59,615 bases of DNA, taken from positions 1 through 59,615 of the forward strand of contig CAKZTD010000448.1 in NCBI GenBank assembly GCA_937921595.1. The letters run 5' to 3'. Positions 50,903 through 58,977 of the stretch are shown piece by piece. The position numbers were made by a program, and so were the translations under genes. Origin of the DNA: an uncultured Saprospiraceae bacterium. GTDB lineage: Bacteria; Bacteroidota; Bacteroidia; Chitinophagales; Saprospiraceae. The number at the start of each line of letters is the position of its first letter. The first letter of the stretch is position 1. The notes under the pieces were generated by a model that saw only the letters and a list, made by a program, of their open reading frames with translations, did no database searches and had not been told where the DNA came from.

Positions 50903-51952
50903 TTATCTTTTCACCAATTCATTTTTCAGTCTTTTAGGCTTTCGCAACATCTTAAAAAAGCTTGCTAAATATTTTTCGTTTTCTTTAATCGATTTAGCAT
51001 TCATATACTCTACACTTTTGCAAAATGCAATTAAGTCCTTTTCTCTGGAAAGAAAATATTCCACCATTTGATCATACTCCAATTCTGAAATTCTATAAGC
51101 TGGAAAAAGGTATCGCTGATGGACATTCTCTATTGGATAAGTGTTATGCGGCATCGCATAATCATGACCTACAAATCCAGAATAATCAAAATCATAAGGA
51201 ACAGCAACAACTCTAGCTCTCTCTGGAAATTTCACCATTTCTAAGTTATGTTTATGAATAACAGAATAATCTGTATTGGCAATCATATACTGAAATAAAA
51301 CCATTTTCTGAAACGATTCACGATCACAAGCAGAGGCTATAAGTCTCCCTTGTTCAACAATAATGGCATTATTTCTTCTCGCGTATTCATCTTCGTCTTC
51401 GATGATAAAACAGGTGAATTGATATTTCTTTTTGCCTTTATGGAGAATGGAAAGATCAACTAATTTTACTCGAATCGAAGTCGTGTCCAATTGAGCATAC
51501 AACTCATATAAAAAAAACTCTTTGAGCAACTTTTTTTGACTCTTAGCACTTCTATCTTTTGGAAAAACAAATTTTAGTTTGTCCAATTTTAAAAAGCCTA
51601 AAGAATCTAAATCTGGTTTTTTAAAATCAACTTTTACTGGCGGCAAATAACTTACTTGTTTACGCATATTTCCTCTGGCCCTTATTCTTCCTCCAAGATT
51701 TAAAACCGCTACTCCTGAGGAATCCAATAATTGAAAAGACGTCTCTTGATAGCTTTCCCGCATTTTATTAAGAACCAATTTTTTGATATTGGTTTCCATT
51801 TTTATTTCGGGCGTCCCTTCCATTTGATAGATAAAATCAAAGAGACTGGTTTTGTCATTTAAAGCGTTCTGTGACACGCTATGCAAGGGAAGCAATATCA
51901 AGGAGATGAAGAATAAAATCAGAATTGATTTAAGATGAAATATTCTTTTCAT
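50903..51952 (-). CDS. Secreted CotH-like protein
   Basis: 349 residues with a signal peptide (ISLILLPLHSVSQN). The pattern IRARGNMRK, then LKLDKLKFVFPKD, then MIANTDYSVIHKHNLE and VVAVPYDFDYSGFVG resembles CotH, the atypical kinase fold of spore coats, in the regions that carry its conserved Arg, Asn and Asp. Here the spacing is wider and the protein is short. Protein kinase activity at the cell surface is possible but only a hypothesis. It is a single gene. Confidence 0.68.
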   Translation of the reverse strand: MKRIFHLKSILILFFISLILLPLHSVSQNALNDKTSLFDFIYQMEGTPEIKMETNIKKLVLNKMRESYQETSFQLLDSSGVAVLNLGGRIRARGNMRKQVSYLPPVKVDFKKPDLDSLGFLKLDKLKFVFPKDRSAKSQKKLLKEFFLYELYAQLDTTSIRVKLVDLSILHKGKKKYQFTCFIIEDEDEYARRNNAIIVEQGRLIASACDRESFQKMVLFQYMIANTDYSVIHKHNLEMVKFPERARVVAVPYDFDYSGFVGHDYAMPHNTYPIENVHQRYLFPAYRISELEYDQMVEYFLSREKDLIAFCKSVEYMNAKSIKENEKYLASFFKMLRKPKRLKNELVKR

Positions 51953-52057
51953 TTGGTATATATTTTGGGGTTTAATTCGTTTGAAAACTCAAATATTTAC
52001 GCTTGAAATTTTCTTTAAATTTTAATTATTTCATACAACTACAAAGTAGATTAGAAA

Positions 52058-52504
52058 TTAATTCCCAGCTAGTCTTTTATTTTCGAAAATCATTTGGCCA
52101 CCTTGATTCTCAATTTCCATCAATGCAGTATTCGTAATAATTATTTCGCCTTCCGAAATTATCTTCCCAGCCAAATAGACACCACTATTGTAAGTAACGG
52201 AACCATTAATTAATAAATTCCCTTTAGATAAAATCGTTAAGGTAGCGTTGCTATAAATTTTCAAATGTGCTATTGATGGTATAGAATTATTGATTATTGG
52301 AAAATACCCTGACTGGGTAGATACATCAGAAATAATGACCTCCTCACTCCAATCAGGAATCTTGTTTTCACTCCAGTTCCTAGCAGTATTCCAATCGGTT
52401 TCCTTGCCTGGTATTCCGCCTTTCCAATAATTCTGAGCATTTATGCTCGGTAGGAAACAAACAGAAATCAGAAATGTTATAAATATCGCTGTTAAATTTT
52501 TCAT
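52058..52504 (-). CDS. Small secreted protein with beta-helix-like repeats
   Basis: 148 residues from the ATG at 52504, which gives a clear signal peptide (MKNLTAIFITFLISVCFLPS); the longer frame from 52648 adds an unlikely extension. The mature N-terminus NYWKGGIPGKETDWNTARNW is typical of surface proteins whose beta helices start with W.GG...DW..A.NW. Short repeats of the form SIAHLKIYSNATLTILSKGN follow. Such proteins are often adhesin fragments or autonomous short members. There is no C-terminal secretion (Por) domain. Probably a small exported protein or the start of a once longer one. Confidence 0.65.
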   Translation of the reverse strand: MKNLTAIFITFLISVCFLPSINAQNYWKGGIPGKETDWNTARNWSENKIPDWSEEVIISDVSTQSGYFPIINNSIPSIAHLKIYSNATLTILSKGNLLINGSVTYNSGVYLAGKIISEGEIIITNTALMEIENQGGQMIFENKRLAGN

Positions 52505-52704
52505 CTTTTCATTTGTTGATTTAGTTTGATATAAGTTGACGTAAAGAATTATGTTTAATCTGTTTGATATTCTGAAATTTTCATAAGCATTTGACTGGAA
52601 GGAGATTGTGTTGAAAAATTTGAGGTATTTTTTAAAAAACAGATTCAATATAATTTAGTCCAATAATTTAAATGCAAAAGGTTTCGAGCTAATTTCAAAA
52701 TATC

Positions 52705-54051
52705 CTAGGCTCGATTTTCTAGTTTTGACTGATCAGAAACAAGTCCTGCTTTCATCGTATCTATTACAAAATCCAAAGCCTGCCCCCATGCTTTTCCAAC
52801 CTTCGGAGTATAAAAATCTCCTAAAACCTCTGGGATAGTTTCCAACATAGTCTCCTTTACGACGGGGTAATAAGCTTCTTTTACTCCATAGCGTTGATGG
52901 TTTTTTCCGAGTTTTTTTAAGCCCATGACCAAGTGTTCTGGTCTGGATAATGAGTAAACTATTCCTCCTAACATATGCGTTAATAATCTTCCTTGGTCTT
53001 TTATATTATTTTTAAAAAGTGCCCTGACAAATGGTGCTTTTTCAAAAACTTTTTCATAAAAAATACTTGCGAATTTATCTTCATCCTGTAAAAGCAAATG
53101 AAGAGAAGCTTGTAATTCCAGTTGAAGATCCATTTCTTTAAATCCCAACAATTCATAAATTTCTGCACGTTCTTCTTTTCCCGCCAAAAGGGGATTAAAC
53201 TTCCGACCAATATTGAGTGCATCTTTTTTCACACATCTATAAACTGCTTTAGAAATTAGAACATTAGCACCTGTCTTTTTGGTTTGCCCTTGGATACGAC
53301 TAGCTACGTTTACCGGATCTCCGATTACTGAAAACTGACGGTGCGTTGGATGGCCTAAATGACCAACATAAGCCAAGCCAAAATTGATTCCGATCCCGAT
53401 TTCTAATTTTACATTAAAATCTTGTAGCTCAATTTTATTCAACCGCTCCAAAGCATATTGCATCCCTTTTGCTGCACGAATCGCATCCATACAATTCTTC
53501 TCTCGACTCCCTCCGGCCGTTCCAAAAACACCAACAATCTCATCGCCTACATACTGATAGATAATTCCATTATTCATCAAAATAGGATCGCCTAATGCGG
53601 TATAAAATCGGTTCAATAAATAAGCTATATCAAAGGATGCATTTTGAGATGATAATTTTGTAAAATTCCGCATGTCGCAAAACAAAATGGCAATAGGTCG
53701 TTCTTCAGCTCTACCTTCAGGAGCAGTTTCAATTTGCAACTTATTGACTTCTGCGCTTGACCAAATCAAGCGTTGTATTTTGACGTCTCCTTTAATAAAA
53801 CATTGACAGGCTAAACGGATGGATGGATCCCATTTTCGGCTTCTGGTCATTTCGATTTCTGCCTGAGTTTTAGGACTTAAATTTTGTGCTCCTTCTAAAA
53901 CCCGAACTCGACAGGTAGAGCATTTTCCATTGCCACCGCATTCATGTAAATGCGGTATTTGGTTTTCGATAGAAGCATCCAATAAGGAACAGCAATTGGT
54001 ATCGCAGCTTACTTCTTGATTTAGACTTGCATATTGTACTCGAGCTTTCAT
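52705..54051 (-). CDS. Adenylate cyclase with N-terminal [2Fe-2S] ferredoxin and C-terminal globin domain
   Basis: 448 residues in three domains. Residues 1-100 are a plant-type ferredoxin domain with Cys38, Cys44, Cys47 and Cys82. Residues 118-300 are a class III cyclase with metal ligands Asp126 (FCDMRNFT) and Asp170 (YVGDEIVG), the adenine-selecting pair Lys215 and Asp245 (IGDPVN), and Asn248 and Arg252 for transition-state binding, so ATP is the predicted substrate. Residues 312-435 are a globin with B10 Tyr332, E7 Gln353 and proximal His385. It may make cAMP in response to oxygen, NO or redox state. No transmembrane helix is seen. It is a single gene. Confidence 0.9.
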   Translation of the reverse strand: MKARVQYASLNQEVSCDTNCCSLLDASIENQIPHLHECGGNGKCSTCRVRVLEGAQNLSPKTQAEIEMTRSRKWDPSIRLACQCFIKGDVKIQRLIWSSAEVNKLQIETAPEGRAEERPIAILFCDMRNFTKLSSQNASFDIAYLLNRFYTALGDPILMNNGIIYQYVGDEIVGVFGTAGGSREKNCMDAIRAAKGMQYALERLNKIELQDFNVKLEIGIGINFGLAYVGHLGHPTHRQFSVIGDPVNVASRIQGQTKKTGANVLISKAVYRCVKKDALNIGRKFNPLLAGKEERAEIYELLGFKEMDLQLELQASLHLLLQDEDKFASIFYEKVFEKAPFVRALFKNNIKDQGRLLTHMLGGIVYSLSRPEHLVMGLKKLGKNHQRYGVKEAYYPVVKETMLETIPEVLGDFYTPKVGKAWGQALDFVIDTMKAGLVSDQSKLENRA

Positions 54052-54195
54052 AAGGCTCAGGGGTTTTAATGAGGTTAAAACAATACCTCAAAAGTGAGCC
54101 TTTATTTCAATGGATGAAATAGAAGATGAGTAAATCAACAAGGATTATGAGTGGATGGTAAATATAGTTAGAGAATGGTTTGAGCTTCTTTGAAA

Positions 54196-55029
54196 CTATC
54201 CCAATTCAATCAAGTCTTCTTCCCGCTGTGCCCATTCGGTCCACGATCCATCGAAAACAGATTTTTCGTTTTCTAAAACCAGCTCACTTGCTAACATGAT
54301 GACACAAGCGGTGATCCCCGACCCACAAGTAAAAATCATTGGGCGGTCATCGATTTCTTTTTTATCAAAAAGCGCTTTCAGCTCTTCTTTACTTTTGTAT
54401 TTTCCATTTTCTAAAACTTCGGTATATGGCAAACTAGTGGATTGTGGGATGTGGCCACTTGGCAATCCTACTCTTGGCTCCTGAGCTGTTCCATCAAAAC
54501 GGCCAGCAGATCGAGCATCAAGAACCTGGGCCTCTTTTGTTTTCAAATTGCCTTTTACTTCTGCTCTGCTTTTAAATAAATCTGGATGATACTTCGCTTC
54601 GAAATCTCCTTTTTCAAAAACACTATCTGCTATTTCTTCTATTTCAAAACCATTACTATCCCATTCTGGTAATCCGCCGTCAAGGACAGCAATCTCTTTA
54701 TGTCCCATGATTTTAAACAAATACCAAACTCTTGGGCTGGTATAAATTCCAAGGTTATCGTAAGCAACAATCTTACTGTTTTTATTGATCCCTAGTTTTC
54801 TACATTCTTCTTGAAATTGCTCTGGGCTAGGAATCGTATTCGGCAGATCACTTTCTTGATCACTAAAAGTATTTTTGATATCGAATTTACGAGCACCTTT
54901 GATTTGTTTATTCTCTAGGTTTGATTTTTCACCAGAGATATTTTTCTTTTGGCTGGCGTCGAGGATGATGAGATTTGGATCATTGAAATGATCATGAAGC
55001 CATTGGGTAGAAACTAGAGGGTTTGTCAT
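54196..55029 (-). CDS. sseA: Sulfurtransferase, 3-mercaptopyruvate type (two rhodanese domains)
   Basis: 277 residues, the usual length for a two-domain rhodanese. The N-terminal domain has VSTQWLHDHFNDPNLIILDA and YDNLGIYTSPRVWYLFKIMG; the C-terminal one has VLDARSAGRFDG and the active-site loop CGSGITA with Cys235. The CG[ST]G[VI]T loop is typical of 3-mercaptopyruvate sulfurtransferases rather than thiosulfate rhodanese (CRxGxT/R). It should transfer sulfur to cyanide or thiols in the cytoplasm. It is a single gene with a terminator of the neighbouring peptidase upstream. Confidence 0.9.
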   Translation of the reverse strand: MTNPLVSTQWLHDHFNDPNLIILDASQKKNISGEKSNLENKQIKGARKFDIKNTFSDQESDLPNTIPSPEQFQEECRKLGINKNSKIVAYDNLGIYTSPRVWYLFKIMGHKEIAVLDGGLPEWDSNGFEIEEIADSVFEKGDFEAKYHPDLFKSRAEVKGNLKTKEAQVLDARSAGRFDGTAQEPRVGLPSGHIPQSTSLPYTEVLENGKYKSKEELKALFDKKEIDDRPMIFTCGSGITACVIMLASELVLENEKSVFDGSWTEWAQREEDLIELG

Positions 55030-55095
55030 TTTCTATTTTTTTTATAAAGATAGTATGACTATTGGGATTTCAAAAAGATATCATCTTGGAAACAA

Positions 55096-55132
55096 AAGAC
55101 CTCTCGATTTTTATAAAAAATTAAGAGGTCTT
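55096..55132 (-). terminator. Intrinsic terminator of the S41 tandem
   Basis: Read on the minus strand AAGACCTCT pairs with AGAGGTCTT around an AT-rich loop and is followed by TTTGTTT. It is 27 bases downstream of the second S41 gene and ends that operon. Confidence 0.8.
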
Positions 55133-55158
55133 ATAATTCTAATTATTTTTTATAAACT

Positions 55159-56625
55159 TTACTTCTCCTGACTTTTCAGCCACTTCACTGCCGCTTCTAG
55201 CGTTTCATCTTTTTCTGTTTCTTTATCATCTGCAATTTCTACATCTGGTGGGATTCCATGTAGATATGCATTCTTATCACGATCGGTATACACTGAGGAA
55301 GCAAGAAATATCATCGAGCCATCAGATAAACCGAAGTTTTGATTTCCAGTAGAATAGCCTCCGGTATGTTGGCCAAAACTACGTGCCCCTGGTCTGTTTT
55401 TAAATGCTCCGGTCACTACTTCACCTGAGCTTGCAGTTTGCGGACCTGTCAATACTGCTACTTTAGGATTTTTTATAAAAGGGATATATTCTTTGGTGAT
55501 TTCAGTGACCCTTCCTCCTGAAGATACACTTGCTCCTTTCTCATAGGCCCAGCTAGCAAATTCATTTCCGTATTGAAAATAACCGCAAGTTCCTTCGCCT
55601 AAGATTGGACCAATCCCTGCAAGCATTGGCCAACAATTTCCTCCTTGGTTGTCTCGTAGATCAAGCACCCAGCCTTTGATGTTTTTATTGTCTAAAGAGT
55701 CGATTAAATATTGCATTTGATCCGCAAATCGAACACCTGCTCCATTGTCTCCACTGGAGAAAAATGGCATCCAGATGTAAGCATAATTTTCATCAATATG
55801 ATGTCCTTTACTAAATGTAGTCATTGATTTTTTATCCGAAGGAGTTGGGCTTTGCCAATCTTCCACTTTTTTGAGCGGCATATAAAAACTATGATTATCG
55901 ATCAATCGGAGAATGTTTCCCATTTCATTTTGTACATTTTCGATGCTTTCTGCACAGGACGATAATCGTTTCCAATGTTTCATTAATTGATCTCTATCAA
56001 TGTCATCTTTGTACAAAGAGTGAGTCATAATCGTATCCATACATTCCTCCATAAAAGCCAAGTAGCTCGGGTCCATTTCACATTCCTCAATTTCAACAGG
56101 TTCGATTTTAAAATCATCTATTAGTAAGTTTCCGCTTCCAGAAAGTGTCGCTCCAATCCGCAAAGTTTTTGCTTTCGGACTTACCCAAATATCGACACTT
56201 ACTTTCTTCCAATCACTGGTTCCTTCCACCGCACCTTCCATAAGGTTTGCATATTGCAACCATTGTTCTCCATTTTTGGTATAGCAATAAATTTGCCCTT
56301 TTCCATCTTTAATGTCTTCCCCTTTGAGTTTGGCAGAAACTCTTAATTTTACAAAATCATTGACGCCAATCGGATGCTGTTGAAAAACGTAACCTGGTTT
56401 TTGTTCTGAATAAGGCCCTGATATTTTCACAAAAGATTGATCATTACAATTTTTAAGTTTTGCGTTCTTTTCGATTTTTACAAAGTCTTTTGACTGCCAA
56501 TGTGACTTCCCCGTCAGGCTATCAATTGCTTTTTGACTAAAGTCTAAATTTTGAAAAGATTCCCATTGTGCATGAGTTAGGTTAGTAATGAATACCATTA
56601 GGAAGAGAAGGATTGTATTTTTCAT
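55159..56625 (-). CDS. Secreted S41 peptidase with N-terminal beta-sandwich module
   Basis: 488 residues from the ATG at 56625 (MKNTILLFLMVFITNLTHAQ is the signal peptide); nine extra residues upstream are unlikely. A jelly-roll-like module (about 20-185, ending LRIGATLSGSGNLLIDDFKI) is followed by a helical linker and the S41 core: VLDLRDNQGGN, TGPQTASSGEVV with the likely nucleophile Ser, and FGQHTGGYSTGNQ. No PDZ domain is seen. The upstream S41 gene is a shorter paralog 42 bases away, so the two form a tandem operon. Confidence 0.87.
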   Translation of the reverse strand: MKNTILLFLMVFITNLTHAQWESFQNLDFSQKAIDSLTGKSHWQSKDFVKIEKNAKLKNCNDQSFVKISGPYSEQKPGYVFQQHPIGVNDFVKLRVSAKLKGEDIKDGKGQIYCYTKNGEQWLQYANLMEGAVEGTSDWKKVSVDIWVSPKAKTLRIGATLSGSGNLLIDDFKIEPVEIEECEMDPSYLAFMEECMDTIMTHSLYKDDIDRDQLMKHWKRLSSCAESIENVQNEMGNILRLIDNHSFYMPLKKVEDWQSPTPSDKKSMTTFSKGHHIDENYAYIWMPFFSSGDNGAGVRFADQMQYLIDSLDNKNIKGWVLDLRDNQGGNCWPMLAGIGPILGEGTCGYFQYGNEFASWAYEKGASVSSGGRVTEITKEYIPFIKNPKVAVLTGPQTASSGEVVTGAFKNRPGARSFGQHTGGYSTGNQNFGLSDGSMIFLASSVYTDRDKNAYLHGIPPDVEIADDKETEKDETLEAAVKWLKSQEK

Positions 56626-56667
56626 AATTTTATTTTTTGAGATAAAAAACATTCATATTATCCGGCT

Positions 56668-57675
56668 TTATTCATTTAGCCATCTGCTTGCTTCATTGAT
56701 TTGTTGATCATTTTTTAAATAAGTATTATGTTGAAATTCGATATACTCATCAACTCCAACCTTATGATCATATCTGTTTTTATTTCTATCCATAAATACA
56801 TTTTGTGAAATCACCAAAGCTAATTCATCACTTACTTTATCAAAGCCATTTCCTGTAGTATATCCTGCGGTTTCTTCTCCGATAAATTTTACATTATCAC
56901 GTCCTTTAAAAGTAATCGCCAACATCTCCCCTGAGCTTATCGTATATCTACTTAATAGGATTGCTACTTTTTCTGTTGATGATATTTTAGGTAAGTTTTC
57001 CATTTCGCAAACTATTCTTCCATTGTTATCAAACTGTCCTTTTTTAATCCAGTATTCTCTTGATATCTCACTTTGGCTATTAATTGCTCCACCAATATAT
57101 CCTTCCCCAATTAATGGTGCTAGCCCAGCTATCATTGGCTCCATATTGCCTCCTCCATTAAACCTTAAATCTAAAATCCATTTCTCAACACCTTGTTTTT
57201 TCAGGTCTATTAATCCTGCTCTTATAAGGTCAGCTTGTTCCTTTACATCTCCAGTTCCAATCGCGACAACTTTTAAATAGCCAATTTTATTTTCCAATAA
57301 TTTATAAGAGAACTTGGTCGATACATCATTTATTACCGTATTTACAAAATCGGAATTTCTATTATCTTCCTCCTTGATTTCACCTCTATAGCTTACTAGA
57401 ATCGAATAGTCTTTTACCGAACGAAAAGCCCCATGCTTATCGCCCAAACTATTTATTAAATATTGTAATCCTTCTTTCAAGTCTTCAACGCTCTCTTTTC
57501 CTTTTGTAAGTTCAATAAATTTTGCATTGACTTCTTCCCAGTTTACTTGTTCAGAATAAAGAGATGTTTCTTTTGCTTTTAAAACGATTGGATCAAAGAC
57601 AATTTTACTTTTCTGAGAACTCGCACATGAAGTAATCAAGAGGGAAAAAATTAAAACTGGCAAGATGCTTTTCAT
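56668..57675 (-). CDS. S41 peptidase lipoprotein
   Basis: 335 residues with a lipoprotein signal (LLITSCASS, Cys17). It lacks the beta-sandwich module of its neighbour. Its S41 core aligns with the neighbour's: LGDKHGAF near the front, ILDLRFNGGGN, YTISSGEM with the nucleophile Ser position, and IGEETAGYTTGNGF. This is the first gene of a two-gene operon and looks like a duplicated paralog of the second. The lipid anchor would fix it to a membrane, while the neighbour is free. The substrate is unknown. Confidence 0.87.
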   Translation of the reverse strand: MKSILPVLIFSLLITSCASSQKSKIVFDPIVLKAKETSLYSEQVNWEEVNAKFIELTKGKESVEDLKEGLQYLINSLGDKHGAFRSVKDYSILVSYRGEIKEEDNRNSDFVNTVINDVSTKFSYKLLENKIGYLKVVAIGTGDVKEQADLIRAGLIDLKKQGVEKWILDLRFNGGGNMEPMIAGLAPLIGEGYIGGAINSQSEISREYWIKKGQFDNNGRIVCEMENLPKISSTEKVAILLSRYTISSGEMLAITFKGRDNVKFIGEETAGYTTGNGFDKVSDELALVISQNVFMDRNKNRYDHKVGVDEYIEFQHNTYLKNDQQINEASRWLNE

Positions 57676-57933
57676 ATGAAATATTTTTTTTAAAAAAAAT
57701 CACCCTCAACAAGAGTTAAGTATTTTTTCTACATTATTTAAATGCAAGATAGATCGATTTTATTGGCTATCAACGGTTTATTACACCAATGCAGTATTCT
57801 ATGGATTAACGAGACTTAGACCATTTAAAGATTTAAAAGAAATCGCTATTTCTTGCTTTTCTGGTCTTGGTTTTTAGCTTTCATTTTCAACACTGTTTTG
57901 ATTTATGTATCTTGTTTAAAATAATACTCCATA

Positions 57934-58962
57934 ATGAAAGAAAATACTCGCGGAACAATTAGCCTTTATTGGACTTGTCAATTATTTGGCTGGGGAAGTG
58001 CCGCTGCGTATTGGTCTTATTATCAAATCACCTGGACTCAGCCTACACTATTGGAAGTTCTAAGTGTCGTGTGGTCATTTGCAATTGGAATTGGGAGTAC
58101 TCATCTTTATAAAAACCTAGCACATCGTTATGGCTGGCCAAGGCTTGCGATTCGAACATTAATCCCTCGATTATTTTTAGCCTTATGTGTTTTGACTTTC
58201 ATTTATGTGCTTTCCGGATATCTTTGGATTCTTATTCAAGGCTACACTTTTAGCACTTCTGTATTTATGGGAATGTTTTCAGGAGGACTTCGATACATTA
58301 TGATTTGGTTATTAACTTTTCATCTTTATCATTATGCCAGACATAGCCGGCAGGCAGAGATTGATCAAAACAAATATGAGAAACTAGCGATTGCTGCTCA
58401 GTTCAAACAATTGAATACAGAGCTTAATCCTCATTTTTTATTCAACTCTTTAAATAGTATAAAAGCATTGACTTTAGAAAACCCTCAAGCGGCAAGAAAA
58501 GCGGTAGATTTATTGAGCGATATGCTTAGAAATACCTTGAGATTTTCAGAAAAACGAGTGATTCCTCTGAAAGAAGAGTTACAACGTATTGAGGCTTACC
58601 TAGCTTTAGAAAAAATACGTTTTGAAGAACGTCTACAATACACCATGGATATTGAGGAAGGTACAAAAGCGATCAACATTCCTCCTTTGTCTTTATACAA
58701 TCTTGTCGAAAATGCAGTGAAGCATGGCATCAATAAATCCAAATCTGGTGGCCATATTCAAATTTCTTCTTTTTTAAAAGATGATCAAATTCATCTCGTC
58801 GTAGTTAACGACGGTGCCTTAAATCAAGAATCTTCGGATGGAATCGGATTAAAAAATGTAGCAGAAAGAATGCGTTTGGTCTATGGTGCGGCTACTAAAC
58901 TTTCCTTAAAAGCGATTGCTCCTAACCAAGTCGAATCACGAATAAGTTTACCTTTATCTTGA
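57934..58962 (+). CDS. LytS-type sensor histidine kinase (pair 4)
   Basis: 342 residues. The N-terminal third has four hydrophobic segments (about 11-30, 42-58, 77-101 and 115-133), again a membrane-only sensor like pair 1. After a short linker the kinase box NTELNPHFLFNSLNSIKALT has His167. LYNLVENAVKHGINK is the N box, and SDGIGLKNVAERM the last glycine box. The regulator starts 15 bases downstream, the tightest pair in the window, so both are co-transcribed. The signal is unknown. Confidence 0.92.
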   Translation: MKENTRGTISLYWTCQLFGWGSAAAYWSYYQITWTQPTLLEVLSVVWSFAIGIGSTHLYKNLAHRYGWPRLAIRTLIPRLFLALCVLTFIYVLSGYLWILIQGYTFSTSVFMGMFSGGLRYIMIWLLTFHLYHYARHSRQAEIDQNKYEKLAIAAQFKQLNTELNPHFLFNSLNSIKALTLENPQAARKAVDLLSDMLRNTLRFSEKRVIPLKEELQRIEAYLALEKIRFEERLQYTMDIEEGTKAINIPPLSLYNLVENAVKHGINKSKSGGHIQISSFLKDDQIHLVVVNDGALNQESSDGIGLKNVAERMRLVYGAATKLSLKAIAPNQVESRISLPLS

Positions 58963-58977
58963 TGAAGTTGTTTAAAA

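Noticed and set aside
57742-57819. ATG frame of 25 codons before pair 4
   Set aside because: Too short, no distinct features, no promoter; likely chance.
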